Shown: one piece after another, positions 32,640 through 45,600 of the stretch
Numbering within the stretch: the stretch's first letter is position 1
How the letters are laid out: every line of letters starts with the position of its first letter
Assembly (NCBI RefSeq): GCF_035982055.1
Contig: NZ_CP108427.1
Coordinates: 10,353,001 to 10,417,000 of the forward strand
From: Streptomyces sp. NBC_01288
GTDB taxonomy: Bacteria; Actinomycetota; Actinomycetes; Streptomycetales; Streptomycetaceae
Direction: 5' to 3'
DNA: 64,000 nucleotides
Made by a program: the position numbers and the translations under genes
Notes under the pieces: model-generated
What the model was told of the DNA's origin: nothing
What the model saw: the letters and a program-made list of their open reading frames with translations, nothing else
Database searches by the model: none

Positions 32640-35600
32640 GTGCACACCACCCCCCACCCTGTCCCCACTCCATGCGCGTCCACCGAAACGGCCACCGGCG
32701 GCGCCGAGTTGGCGCCCCGCGTCCGACCTGCCTCCTTCGCCCAGCGGCGACTGTGGTTCCTGGCCCAACTGCCGGGCGCGAACGCCGCGTACAACGAGAC
32801 GATCGCCTTCTCCCTGACCGGCACGCTCGACGTCGACCTGCTGTCCCGGGCCTTCGACGAGCTGACCAACCGTCATGAGACGCTGCGGACACGGCTGGTG
32901 GCCACCGAGGGGGAGGTCCACCAGCACATCGACCCACCGGGCGGGGGATTCGCCCTGACCTTCGAGGACCTCACCACAACTCCCGACCCCGAGGTCCCCG
33001 ACGCCAAGGTCCCGGATCCCGCAGGCTCCGCCCCCGTAGTTCCAGACCGCACAACCGCCGCCCCTGACCTCGACGCACGCGTCGCCGCCCGCCAACTCGA
33101 CGAGGAACAAAGGCCGTTCGACCTCGACACCGGCGCCCTCGGACGCGGACGCGTGCTCGCCCTGGGGCCGGACCGCCACGTACTGCTGCTGACGTTCCAT
33201 CACAGCATCTACGACGGCGTCTCGATGAACGTCATGATGGACGAACTCGGCCAGCTCTACGAGGCGTTCGCGGCGGGCGCCCCGAACCCACTGCCGCCGC
33301 TCGCGGTCCAGTTCGCCGACCACACGCAGACCCGGCAGCAAGCCGTCCTCGACGGTGCGCTCGCCGCTCAGGAGGACTACTGGCGCCGCGCGCTGCACGA
33401 CGCGCCGCCCGTGCTGGACCTGCCCACCGACCGGCCACGCCCGAAGGAACAGCAATACGCGGGCGGGCGGGCCGAGTTCAGTCTCGACACCGAGGTCACC
33501 GTTGGGCTCCGCAGCCTCGCGAGACAGCATGGTGCCACCCCCTTCGTGGCCGTACTGGCCGGCTGGGCGATCCTCCTGTCGCGCCTCTCCGGGCAGGAGG
33601 ACATCGTTGTCGGCAGCCCCTTCGCCAACCGGCGCGGTCCGGGCGCGGCCGGTCTCATCGGCTTCCTCGTCAACTCCCTCCCGTTGCGCATCGATCTGTC
33701 CGGCTCCCTCACCGCGTCCGAAGCCCTCGCCCGCACCCGCGCCGTCGTACGCGAAGCACTCGCTCACCAGGACCTGCCGTTCGAGCGGATCGTCGAGCTG
33801 GTCAACCCGCCGCGCAGCGCCTCCCGCACGCCGCTGTTCCAGACCATGCTGGCCTGGGTGCCCGAACGGCGGGACCTCCTGCACCTGCCCGGGGTCGACG
33901 CCCAGCCGCTGCCGATCGCCCACGCCCCGGCCAAGTTCGACCTCGCCGTCTCGGCGACCGAGTCCGACGGCCGGATCACCGGGTACCTGGACTACGCGAC
34001 GGCCCTCCTCGACCACACCACCGCCGAGCGCTGGGCCGGCCACCTGCGGCACCTGCTCACGGACATGGCCCGTCACCCCGAACGGGACGTCCGCGCCCTG
34101 GAGTTGATGGCCCCTCAGGAACGCCTACGCGAGCTGCTCGACGGCGACGCCACGCGGTCCGAGGACCCCCGAACCGTTCCGCACGCGGCCTCCGGACTCG
34201 TCGAACTCTTCGAGACCCACGTCCGCGAACGCCCGACACACACCGCCGTCGTCGACCGCGACAACTCGCTGGACTACGCGACCCTCGACCGCCGCGCCAA
34301 CCACCTCGCGAACGCCCTCGTCGCCCGGTCCGTCCGCCCCGGCGACGTCGTCGGCCTCCACGCGAAGCGGTCCTGCGACCTGGCTGTCGGCATCCTGGGC
34401 ATCCTCAAAGCGGGCGCCGCCTACCTCCCGCTCGACCCGGGCCAACCCGCCGAACGCCTCGCGAACATGGTCGAGGACGCGGCCTGCCCCCTCGTCCTGA
34501 GCGACCACGACAGCGCGGAACGCGCCCCGGAATGGCTCGACTTGAGGGCCGTGGAAGCCGAGGGAGCAGCCCACCACGAACCGCCCGTAGGCATCGCGCC
34601 CACGCCCGACCGACTCGCCTACGTGATTTTCACCTCCGGGTCCACCGGACGGCCCAAGGGCGTCGCGGTGGAGCACCGCAGCGTCCTCAACCTCTTCGCC
34701 ACCTGGCACGCCCGCATGGGCACCGCCCCCGGCGAGATCGGCTCGGCCTGGTCCAGCATCGGCTTCGACGCCTCGATCCACGAACTGCTGCTGCCCCTCA
34801 CCACCGGCGGCGAACTGCACATCGTCCCCGAGGAGTTGCGCGGCGACCCCGAGGCCCTGCTGGCATGGATGCGCGAACACGCCGTGACCCAGGCGTTCTT
34901 GCCGCCCGCCTACGTCAAGTGGATCGACGAGGATCCCGCCGCACGACTGCGCGGGCTCCAACTGCGCACGCTGCTCACGGGAGTCGAGTCCCTCACCGAA
35001 GCCGCCCTGCACCGCATGACCCAGCACCTCCCGGGTCTGCGGATCTGCTTCGGCTACGGCCCCACCGAAGCGACCCTCTACAGCACCGCGTACTACGACC
35101 CCCGCCCGCTGGACCGGCCCTGCCCCATCGGCCGCCCGCTGCCCGGCACCCGGATGTACGTCCTCGACGGCCGCATGGAACCCGTCCCGCCCGGTGTGGT
35201 GGGCGAGGTGTACCTCGGCGGAGCATCGCTGGCCCGCGGCTATCTCGGCCGCCCCGACCTCACCAAGGAACGCTTCCTGCCCGACCCGTTCGTGCCCGGC
35301 GAACGGATCTACCGCACCGGAGACCTCGCCAGGCGCCTGCCCGACGGCCAGGCGCACTACATGGGCCGCGCCGACGACCAGGTCAAACTCCGCGGATTCC
35401 GGATCGAACCCGCCGAGGTCGAGGCCGCTCTCATGGCCCTGCCCGGGGTACGCGAGGCCGCCGTCCTCGTCGACCACGACGCGACCGGCCAGCCCCGCCT
35501 GCTCGCCGGCATCGGCCGGGGCACCGCACCGGCCCGCACCACCCACGACTGGCGCACCGCCCTCGCCCGCCGACTTCCCGACTACATGATCCCCGCCGTC

Positions 35601-36695
35601 TTCCTCGACCTCGACACCCTCCCGCTCAACCGCAGCGGCAAACTCGACCGGCCCCAACTCCTGCGCCTGGCCCAGGAGTCGACCACCGACCAGGTCAACA
35701 CGGCCAGCCCGCGCGACCACATCGAACACGGCCTGTACCGCATCTGGCAGCGGATCCTGCTCCACCCGGACATCGGCGTCAGCGACAACTTCTTCGAAAT
35801 CGGCGGCACTTCGCTCTCCGCCATCAAGATGGCCCACGCCGTCACCGAGACATTCGGCCGCCGGCTACCGGTCGGCGAGGTGATGACCCGCCCCACCATC
35901 GAGTCACTGGCCGCGCTGCTCCGCGAGGACGGCACCGCCGCACCCGGCAGCCTCATCGAGTTCCGCCCCGGCACCGGCCCGCGCGTCGTCTGCGTCCACC
36001 CCGCCGGCGGCACCGCCTTCTGCTACCTCCCCCTGGCCACACTCCTCCCCGACAGCGTCGGCCTGTACGGCATCCAGTCCCCGGGAGTGAACCCCGACGA
36101 GGACCTCCTGCCGAGCGTGGAGGCCATGGCCGAGGAGTACCTGCGACTGATCGAACCCGACGACGAAGCCCCACTCGTCCTGGCCGGCCTGTCCTACGGC
36201 GGGCTCGTCGCCCACGAGATGGGACGCCTCCTGGCCCGCGCCGGACACCGGGCCGTCAGCGTCGTCCTCCTCGACACCCAGGCCACCGACGACGCATCCG
36301 CACGCGCGGAGATCGGCGCTGTCGACGCGGCCGAGTTCCGCGACAAACTCGTGAGGTTCAACGGGATGTACCCCGGCATCGACGACGCCCAGGTCGACCG
36401 CTACTTCCACCTCTACAACCACAACCGCCTCACCGCCCGCGAACACCTCCCGGCGACCTCCCCGGCGCGCATCGTCCTCGCCCAGGCCGTGCCGGACGGT
36501 GACGACACCCCCTTCCATGCCGAGGTCCGTGCCTTCTGGCAGCGTCGCGCCGAGGGCGACTACCGCGTCGAGCCGATGGAATGCGACCACTGGGAGATCC
36601 TGGAGGGCGTCGGAGCGGCTCAGGTCGGATCCCTGCTCGCCGCCGAACTCGCCTACCACGGTGCCCAGTTGGCGCCGCCGGCGCGGGAGGCGTGA
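32640..36695 (+). CDS. NRPS: C-A-T-TE, detoxin/rimosamide-like cluster
   Basis: A 1351-residue single-module synthetase. The condensation domain is at about 28-470 (FHHSIYDGVS, catalytic His188). Adenylation is at about 519-1000 (TSGSTGRPKG, GYGPTEATLY, Lys in NRSGKLDR). The carrier is around Ser1058 (GGTSLSAIKM) and the thioesterase at about 1110-1345 (VCVHPAGG, nucleophile Ser1185 in GLSYGG, His near EMCDHWE-like end). Specificity positions read by eye give D-A-H-F-L-G-G-L-Y-K, which I do not recognise; a hydrophobic residue is likely. Detoxins contain phenylalanine besides valine and detoxinine, so Phe is one candidate though the code is not the usual Phe one. The N-terminal condensation domain needs an upstream donor, which may be an acyl group or the partner synthetase. 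Translationally coupled (TGATG) to the next gene. GTG start with GAAGG/CAGG upstream. Confidence 0.93.
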   Translation: MHTTPHPVPTPCASTETATGGAELAPRVRPASFAQRRLWFLAQLPGANAAYNETIAFSLTGTLDVDLLSRAFDELTNRHETLRTRLVATEGEVHQHIDPPGGGFALTFEDLTTTPDPEVPDAKVPDPAGSAPVVPDRTTAAPDLDARVAARQLDEEQRPFDLDTGALGRGRVLALGPDRHVLLLTFHHSIYDGVSMNVMMDELGQLYEAFAAGAPNPLPPLAVQFADHTQTRQQAVLDGALAAQEDYWRRALHDAPPVLDLPTDRPRPKEQQYAGGRAEFSLDTEVTVGLRSLARQHGATPFVAVLAGWAILLSRLSGQEDIVVGSPFANRRGPGAAGLIGFLVNSLPLRIDLSGSLTASEALARTRAVVREALAHQDLPFERIVELVNPPRSASRTPLFQTMLAWVPERRDLLHLPGVDAQPLPIAHAPAKFDLAVSATESDGRITGYLDYATALLDHTTAERWAGHLRHLLTDMARHPERDVRALELMAPQERLRELLDGDATRSEDPRTVPHAASGLVELFETHVRERPTHTAVVDRDNSLDYATLDRRANHLANALVARSVRPGDVVGLHAKRSCDLAVGILGILKAGAAYLPLDPGQPAERLANMVEDAACPLVLSDHDSAERAPEWLDLRAVEAEGAAHHEPPVGIAPTPDRLAYVIFTSGSTGRPKGVAVEHRSVLNLFATWHARMGTAPGEIGSAWSSIGFDASIHELLLPLTTGGELHIVPEELRGDPEALLAWMREHAVTQAFLPPAYVKWIDEDPAARLRGLQLRTLLTGVESLTEAALHRMTQHLPGLRICFGYGPTEATLYSTAYYDPRPLDRPCPIGRPLPGTRMYVLDGRMEPVPPGVVGEVYLGGASLARGYLGRPDLTKERFLPDPFVPGERIYRTGDLARRLPDGQAHYMGRADDQVKLRGFRIEPAEVEAALMALPGVREAAVLVDHDATGQPRLLAGIGRGTAPARTTHDWRTALARRLPDYMIPAVFLDLDTLPLNRSGKLDRPQLLRLAQESTTDQVNTASPRDHIEHGLYRIWQRILLHPDIGVSDNFFEIGGTSLSAIKMAHAVTETFGRRLPVGEVMTRPTIESLAALLREDGTAAPGSLIEFRPGTGPRVVCVHPAGGTAFCYLPLATLLPDSVGLYGIQSPGVNPDEDLLPSVEAMAEEYLRLIEPDDEAPLVLAGLSYGGLVAHEMGRLLARAGHRAVSVVLLDTQATDDASARAEIGAVDAAEFRDKLVRFNGMYPGIDDAQVDRYFHLYNHNRLTAREHLPATSPARIVLAQAVPDGDDTPFHAEVRAFWQRRAEGDYRVEPMECDHWEILEGVGAAQVGSLLAAELAYHGAQLAPPAREA

Positions 36696-39600
36696 TGGAC
36701 CTCCATCCCACCCCCAGAGTCACCCCGGCCGCTACGAGGTCCGTCTCCCTCGCCGAGGCGGTGCTGGGCCAGGCTCGCCGCACCCCCGCCGCCGTCGCCG
36801 TCGAGGACGGCAACCGGGTCCTCGACTACGCCGAACTCGAACTGGCCAGTGGTCGAGTGGCAACGTGGCTGCACGCGGCCGGAGTTCGCCCCGGCCACGC
36901 GGTCGCCGTACACCTGCCCCGCTCCTGGCAACTGGTCTGCGTCATGCTCGGCATCCGCCGCGCCGGAGCCACCGTCGTCCCCCTCGACCGACTCAGCCCG
37001 CCCGACCGGCAACGGCACATCCTCGACGACTCGGGCGCCGTGGCGGTCGTACACGAAAGCGGGCAGACACCTCAACTGCCCGAGCATGTAGCCGCGTTGG
37101 ACGTCCAGCTGCTCCTGACCGGCGACGGCCCCGTCCTGCCCGCCGTGCCTCCGGGGCCGCCCGGCGACACCGCCACGGGCTTCGTCTTCTACACCTCCGG
37201 CAGCACGGGGAATCCCAAGGGCGTCGAGGTCACCGACGACGGAGTGCTGCGCCTGGCACGCCCCGGCTACCTCGACCTACGACCCGGCGCCCGCTTCGCC
37301 GGCCTGGCCAACCCCGCCTTCGACGCGCTGAGTTTCGAGGTGTGGGTCCCCCTCCTCACCGGCGGCGTCTGCGTCGTACTCGACGACCATCAGGTGCACA
37401 GCGCGCCCCGACTCGCCGAGACTCTCGGCGAACGCCGCGTCGACACGCTGTTCATCACCACGGCCCTGTTCAACGCGGTCGTCGAGCAGGTACCCGAGTG
37501 CTTCGCCACGGTCGGACAGGTACTCGTCGGCGGTGAGCAGCTCAACGCACCCATCGTCCGCCGCTGGTATGAGACCAACTCCGCTTCCCGCACCGTCCTG
37601 CACAACATCTATGGGCCGACGGAGGCGACGACCTTCGCCCTCTGCCACCCCATCCCGCGCGACTTCACCGGCGACACCATCCCCATCGGCACCCCGCTCC
37701 CAGGCACCGGCGTACTGCTCCGCACCGAGGACGACCGCATCGCCGAGCCGGGCGAAGTGGCCGAACTACTGCTGTCCGGCCCGGCGTTGGCCCTCGGCTA
37801 CCGCAACCTCCCGGAGCAGACGGCGCGCAGCTTCGTACGGCTGCCGCACGAGGACGGCGGCGAACGCCGCTGGTACCGGACCGGAGACCTCGTCCGCCAG
37901 GACACCGAAGGCCGGACCACCTACGTCGGCCGGGCCGACCGTCAGGTCAAGGTGCGCGGCTTCCGCATCGAACCGGGCGAGGTGGAACGGCAGATCCTGG
38001 CCCAACCCGCCGTCCGCCGGGCCTACATATGCACTCGACGCGACGAAGCGGACCGCAGCGAACTGCTCGCCTTCCTCGTCCTCGGCGACGAACTCTCCTA
38101 CGACGCGTACGACCGCCACCTCGCCGCCGCCCTGCCCTCGTACATGCGCCCCCACCACACCTACCTCGTCGCGGAGTTGCCGCGAAACGCCAACGGCAAG
38201 GTCGACCAGGCCGCCTTGCTGCGTGACGTCGGGACCCCGTGGCGCGGTGCGCAGGAGGATGACGTAACCGTCAGCCCCGAGCAACGGCGGGTGCTGGAGG
38301 TCGCCGAGGACATCCTCGCCGTCAACGGCCTGCGCCCTGGCGACCGTTGGGCCGCGAGCGGCGGTGACTCGCTGAAGGCGCTGCGCTTCCGCTTCGAGAT
38401 CCTCAACCGTTTCGCCGTCGACCTACCGCATGACCTCGTCCTGCGGGCCGACTTCGCCGCCCTCACCGACGCCGTACATGCCCCGGACGCGACTACGGGA
38501 GAACACCCACCCGTACCCGCCTCCTCCGGCGAACCGACCGCACCGGCCACCAGCGAGCAGGAACGCCTCTGGCTCCTGCACCAGCGCGAGCCCGAAAACC
38601 GTTCCTACGACGTGCCGTTGGCCTTCCGCGTCCGAGGCCGCGTCGACACGACGGCCCTGCACCGCGCGGTGCGCGCGATGGTGGAACGACACGTCGCCCT
38701 GCGCACCCGGCTGGTCCCCACCCCCGACGGGCTGCTCCAACAGGTCGGCGACCCCTACGACCCGTGGCAGCGCCTCGAAGCCAGTCCCGGGGAGGAATGG
38801 CAGGACACCGCCGACCGGTTCTTCGACCACCGCTTCGACCTCGGCGACGCCCGGACGCTGCGGGCCGCCTGGGTGACGCAGTCCGACGGCGGACTGCTCC
38901 TGCTGCACCTGCACCACGTCGCCGTGGACGGCTGGTCGCTCAACCTTCTCCTCCACGACCTGACCGACGCCTGCACCGGCGACGGCGTCCAGTCCACGGC
39001 TGCCTTGACGCCACTGGACTTCGCACGCTGGCAACGCAGTTGGCACACGAGTCCCGCCTACCACGACCGCCGCGCCCGGCTGCGCTCCCACTACGGCCGC
39101 GACGGCGAGCCGTCCCCCGCGCTACCGACGCCTGTCGTGCCACGAGCGCACCTACTGCGCACCTCGCTCGACCTGGTCCGCCGCAGTGCGCTGGACCGTC
39201 GCGCCGCACAACTCGGTATGACGCGCTTCCAGTTGCTGGTGTCCGCGTTCGCCGCGAGCCTCTATGGCGTGACCGGGCAGGGCCGTCCGCTGATCGCCAC
39301 GCCGGTGGTGAACCGGCCCCGCCCCGAATTCGCGGACACGGTCGGCATGTTCGCCAACACCGCGCTCCTGGACCTGCCGTTGGAGCCCAACCACTCACTG
39401 GACGCCCAGCTCTCGGCCCACTCCGACGTCGTTCGCGCCGTGCTCCAGGACCAGGAGGTGGCCCTCGCCGACGTCCTCGCGGACCGCGCCTTCCGCGAGC
39501 GAACCCCCTTGTTCGACTACCTGTTCGTCCTGGAGAACACCGACTTCTCGGCACTGCGCCTCGACGGCTGCGAAGTACGGCCGCTGTGGCCCGAGCCGCT

Positions 39601-42600
39601 CGGTGCCAAGTGCGCCCTCACGCTGTCGGTGGTGGAGCACGAGGGCGGGTTCGACTGCCTGTGGGAGTACCGCGACGACATCGGCGCCGACCGCACCCAG
39701 GCCGCGGCCCGCCTCTTCCGCCAGACCCTCGACCACCTGACCGGCGACACCGGCACTGACACCGACATCACCCTGCACGAACTGGTCGCCGACTACCGCC
39801 GTACCGTGCCCGACCACGGCCAAGGCCCCACGCGCGCACCGGACTTCACCACCGTCGCCGACGGCTTCGCCCGGCAGGCGGCCCGGACCCCGCACGCCCC
39901 GGCCGTCACCACCGGCGAGTCCACCCTCACCTACGCCGAACTCGACGCGCAGACAGGCGAGTTGGCGGTCGCGCTCAGTACCCGCCTCCCGGCAGATCCC
40001 GCCGCCCCGGCAGCCGTGGCGCTCTACCTCCAGCCCTCCACCGAACACATCGTGGCGCTCCTGGCGGCGGCCCGCCTCAACCTCACCGTCGTACCGCTCG
40101 ACCCCGCCTATCCACCGCCCCTGCTGAGGCACGTGCTCGACCAGGCCGACCCGTTGTGCGTCCTCGTGGCACCCGAGGACGAGCACGTCCTCGACACGAT
40201 CGCGCCACCGTCCCTGCCCCGGCACCTTCTCACCCTCGCCGACACCCCCACCTCGCTGCCCCAACTGCCCGCGCACCAGGGGCTGCGCCCGCTCTACACC
40301 CTGTTCACGTCTGGCTCCACCGGCACTCCCAAGGGCGTCCAGGTCACCGACCGGACCCTGTGCAACCTGCTGACCTGGCAGCGCACCGACGGCGGCCTGA
40401 GCGGGTCGGCAGTCACCCAGCAGTTCTCCATGCTGTCCTTCGACGTCTCCTTCCAGGAGATCCTCACCACCTTGTGCTCCGGCGGCCTGCTGCGCCTGGT
40501 GGAACCCGGCTGGCGGCACGATGTCCCGTCCCTGCTCCGGGAGTTGGAGACCGGGGGAGCGGAGCGGATCTTCCTGCCGTATGTCGCTCTGCAACTCCTC
40601 GCCGAACACGGCGTGCGCACCGGACAGTTCCCGTCCCGGCTGCGCGAAGTCGTCACCGCCGGAGAACAGTTGGTGTGCACCGACGCGATCCGCCGCTGGT
40701 TCGCCGGTCTGCCGGGCGCCCGGCTGTTCAACCACTACGGGCCCACCGAGACCCACGTCGTCAGTGGCCTCTGCCTCGACGGAGACCCCGCCGGCTGGCC
40801 GCTGCGCCCGGCGATCGGGCGCCCGGTGGCGAACGCCGTCCTGCGTGTCGTCGACGCGGGCGGTCTCCCCGTCCCGCCCGGTGTCACCGGCGAGTTGCTG
40901 ATCGGCGGTGTCATGGCCATCCGCTGCTACGTCGGTGTCGGCATCGGCGACGACACGCCGAACCGCGACCGCTTCACCGACCACCCCGACCTCGGGACCT
41001 TCTACCGCACCGGCGACCTGGCCCGGTTCGACGAGCAGGGTCTGCTGCACTACGCGGGCCGCGACGACAGCCAGGTCAAACTCGGCGGGTTCCGGCTGGA
41101 GTTGGGGCAGGTCGAGGCCGCCTTGCTGCAATATCCCGGTGTGACCCACGCGGTCGTGGCGGTGGAGGGCGGTCGGCTGGTGGCCTGTCTGCAATGCCGG
41201 GGCGGCGACCCCGATCCGGCCGAACTCGCGGACCATCTGGCCGGGTTACTGCCGGCTTACGTGCGCATCAGCCGCTTCCGCCGCCTGACGGAGCTGCCGC
41301 GCACGCCGAGCGGGAAGCTGGACCGCCGGGCGGCATACACCGCCCCAGGTCGGGACCTGCGCTCCGTCGACGTGACCGCCCCGGCCGTCTCACCGCTCGA
41401 AGGACGGCTGGCCGCGCTGTTCGAGACGGTGACCGGCAAGGCCATCGGCGTGGAGCAGCGGTTCTTCGACGCGGGCGCCACCAGCCTGGACCTGATGCGC
41501 TTCCAGCTCCGCTGCGCGGGCGAGGCCGAACTCGCCTTCACCGTCCCGGAGTTGTTCGAGTACGTCAGCCTCCGTGCGCTGGCCCGCCTGGTGGAGGGAC
41601 GCGCATCGGAGGGCGCCGTTGCGACCGCCGTCATCTCCGATGCCCCACGGCCTCCGGGGGAGCGGGCCGAGGAACCCATCGCCGTCATCGGGATGGCCGT
41701 ACGACTGCCTGGTGCCCCTGACCTGGCCGCCTTCTGGGACCTGGTGGTCTCCGGCCGCCGGGGCATCGAGGACTTCCCGACGACGGACGGCCGGGTCGGC
41801 GCTCGCAGCCAGTTGGCAGGGATGTTCGACTTCGACCCGGGCCGCTTCACGATCAGCCCGCACGAGGCGCGGCTGATGGACCCCCAGCAGCGGCAGTTCC
41901 TGATGAACTGCGTCGAGGCGCTCGCCCACGCCGGCATCGGCGACCCGACGGCCCACCGGGTCGGACTCCTCGCCGCCTGCGGGGAGAACACCTACTTCCA
42001 GCGCATGCTGCGCGAGGCGGACCCCGCCGAACTGCCCGACACCTTCCGGCTCGCGCTGCACCACGAGAAGGACTTCCTGGCCACCAAGGCCGCCTACCAC
42101 CTCGGCCTGACAGGGCCCGCCTTCACCGTGCAGTCGGCGTGCTCCAGTTCGCTCGTCGGCGTGCATGTCGCCGCCGGGATGCTGCGGCAGGGCGACGCGG
42201 ACGTGATGCTCGTCGGCGGGGTCCTCGTCGACACCGAACTGACCGACGGCTACACCTACCGACCGCAGCACATCTTCTCCCCGGACGGCCACTGCCGACC
42301 CTTCAGCGCGGACGCCGCCGGCACTGTCGGTGCCAGCGGAACCGGCGTCGTCGTCCTCAAGCCCCTCGCCGCCGCGCGCCGGGACGGGGACACCGTCTAC
42401 GCCGTCATCACCGGCTCGGGTATCAACAACGACGGTTCGGACAAGCTCAGTTACAGCGCCCCCGCCCTCGCCGGGCAACGCGCCGCGATCCGCACCGCCC
42501 TGCACCGCAGCGGCCGTAGCGGCACCGACCTCGGCTATGTGGAGGCGCACGGCACCGGCACTCGCCTCGGAGACCCGGTGGAGGCGGCCGCGTTGCGCCA

Positions 42601-45600
42601 GGCGTACGGCCTGGCGGACGACGCGCGCGTGGCGCTGTCCTCGGTGAAGAGTCAGATCGGACACCTGGGCGCCGCCGCGGGCGTTGTGGGAATGGTGCGG
42701 GCCGTGCTCGCCGTGCACCACGGGATCGTCCCGCCCACGGCGGACTTCGACCGGCTCAACCCCGAGATCGACGACGGCCCGTTCCGCATATCGGTCGCGG
42801 CCGAACCTTGGCCGCAGGACGGGCCGCGAGTCGCCGCCGTCAGCAGCTTCGGCATCGGCGGGACCAACGCCCACCTGCTGCTCGAACAGCCGGATGCGGT
42901 CCAAGTTGCGCACGCCGCGAACGAGTTGGTGCCGTGCCTGGTGCTGTCCGGCAGTTCCGAGGCAGCCGTGCGCGCGGATGGGCGTCGTATCGCCGCCTAC
43001 CTGAGGGCAAACCCCGACACCTATCCGCAGGTCCTGCGCCACCTCCAGGCAGGACGGCCCGCGCTCGGCCACCGGGCGGCGGCCGTCTGTCCGGACGCCG
43101 GCTCCGCCGTCGCGTGGCTCGAAGGGCTCGAAGCGCTCTCCGACATCACGGCGCCGCGGCCGCAGGCCGGCAGCCCGAACCAGGACCGGGACCCCCATGC
43201 CCTCGCCGAGGCATGGACGGCCGGGCACATCCTCGTATGGCCCGAGGGTCCGGCCTCCGCGCCCTGGGACTTCCCGCCGCCCGCCTTCGAGACGGAGGAG
43301 TACGACTTCGCGCGTACGCCCGTAGCGGCCCCGGCCGGTGTGTCCGCGCCGTCGGCCGGACCGCAACGGCTACCCGCCGACCAGTGGTTGCACCAGCCGC
43401 AGTGGACACGGTCGCGCCGCGCCCGCACCGGCGTTCACGAACCGCGGCGCACCGCCGTGGTGGTCACGCAAGCGGGCAGCGAGTCGTGGCGATTCCTTGA
43501 ACGGCACTACGCCCGGGTCGTGACCGTGTGCGCGGGGAAGGCCTTCGCCCGCCTCGACGATGACCGTTACGAGGCCGATCCCGCTGACTCCGGACAACTG
43601 GCCACCGTGCTGAAGCGGGTCACCCGGCCCGACGGACCCGGGGTCGACTGGCTGCACGCGTTGCCGCTGGCTCTCGACGGCAGCCTTGATGAACACGCCC
43701 TGGAGGCCGCCCAGTTGGCCTGCCTCGACACCGTCGCGGCACTCGCCCGCACTCTGGCCGACGTCCCGGATGCCGTACGGCCACGCGCCTGGCTGCTGTC
43801 CCACGGGGCGCAACCGGTCACCGGCCCCGTCCGCACCCCTGAGGCGGGCCTGCTCGCCGCCGCCCTCGAAGTGCCCCGGCAGGAACTGGGCGTGATCCTG
43901 CGCTGGTTGGACCTGCCCGGACCCCGCCCGGCCGACTGGGCGGCACACTTGCCCGACCTCCTCCTGGACGACACGATCACCGAACCGGCGATCGCCCTGC
44001 GCGACGGCTTCTGGTGGCAGCGCACACTCCAACCGGTACCGGCCCTCAACTCCCCGCCAAGAGCCATCCGTTCGGCCGCCCCCGGAACCCACCTGGTGCT
44101 CGGCGGCACCGGAGGCATCGGCGCCACCCTGGCCGCCCGCCTCCTGGAACACCCCGGCAACCACGTGGTCCTCGTCGCCCGGGGGACCGAGACACCGCCC
44201 GCGCTACGGCCGTACCGGGACCGCGTCACCCTGGTCCCGGCCGACCTCGCCGAGGACGACCTGGGCGCGATCGCGGACCGCCTGGCCCCGCACCTCGACG
44301 GCCTCGCCGGTATCGTCCACGCCGCGGGAACGGCCGCCGGGGGACTCCTCGCCCGCCGGGACCCCGCCGTCGGCCGCCGCGCCACGGCCGCGAAACTGCG
44401 CGGCGCCCTGCTCGTCGAACAGCTCATCGCCGACCACGACCCCGACTACGCGGCCTACTGCTCGTCAATGGCGTCCAGGTTCGGGGGAGTTGGACAGTTC
44501 GACTACGCGGCGGCCAACGCCTGCCTCGACGCCTACGCCCACCATTCGCCGCCCGGCGACGATGCCACCACCGTCCGTATGAGCATCGGCTGGGACGCCT
44601 GGCGGGACGTCGGCATGGCGCAGAATGCCCTCACCGCCGACGCCCGCCACCAGGAACATCTCAAGGTGGCGCTCACCCCCGAGGACGGCGCGGCTGTCTT
44701 CGAACGCGCCCTGTACCTTCAACTGCCCCATCTGATGGTCAACACCACGCCCTTGGCGGAGGCTCGCTTCTTCTACGAGGCGGACCCCGACTCCCGATAC
44801 GAGCCGGTCTCCTCCGAGCAACCCGCGCAGGGCGATGCCACGGCCGAACTCACCGAGATCCTGGTCGACTTGCTCGGCGTGGACACCGTCGACCCGGAGG
44901 CCGCGCTGTACGACCTCGGCGCCGACTCGCTCACCCTGCTGGAACTCATCGACGAGGTGAAACGCCGCTACGGCACCGACATCGACCTGTCCCGACTGAG
45001 TCACCGGGTGAGCCTCACCGAGATCCTCGGGCACCTGGGCCACATCGACACCGGCACGCGCGCCTCGGCCGCTGCGGTGGACGTCGAGGTGTGGCAGCGC
45101 GGACCGGGTCCGGACGTGCTGTGCCTGGTGCATCCGGTCGGCGGCGATATCCAGGCTTACCGACCTCTTGTGGCGGCCCTGCCCGACGAGTTGACGGTCT
45201 GTCTGATCGCCGACCCGAAACTGCGTGACCCGTCGCTGCCTGCCCGGTCGATCGCCGATCGTGCGGCGCACTATCTGGATGCAGTCCGGGCCGCGTTTCC
45301 GGATCCGAACCGCCGCCTGCGCCTGGCAGGTTGGTCGTTCGGTGCCTGGACCGCCTTGTCCATGGCGGCACTTGCCGAGGCGGACGGCCGACCGTTCGAC
45401 GCCGTCCACCTCCTCGATCCACCGCCACCCGGCGCCGGACAACGACTCGCGGCGTACGACGAACAACAGGTGGACGCGGTGTTCGCCCGCGAATTGAGCG
45501 GCAACGGCGGTAGCAGTGGCAGTGGCAGTGGTGGCGGACGGTTGTCGGATTCCGGCCGCGCCTACGCCGAACGCCTCGCGGACTGCTGCCGGACCAACCT

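Noticed and set aside
42895..44100. A possible acyltransferase between the ketosynthase and ketoreductase
   Set aside because: No GHSxG nucleophile motif or acyltransferase fold pieces were seen; the stretch reads as the usual post-ketosynthase linker and the structural half of the ketoreductase.
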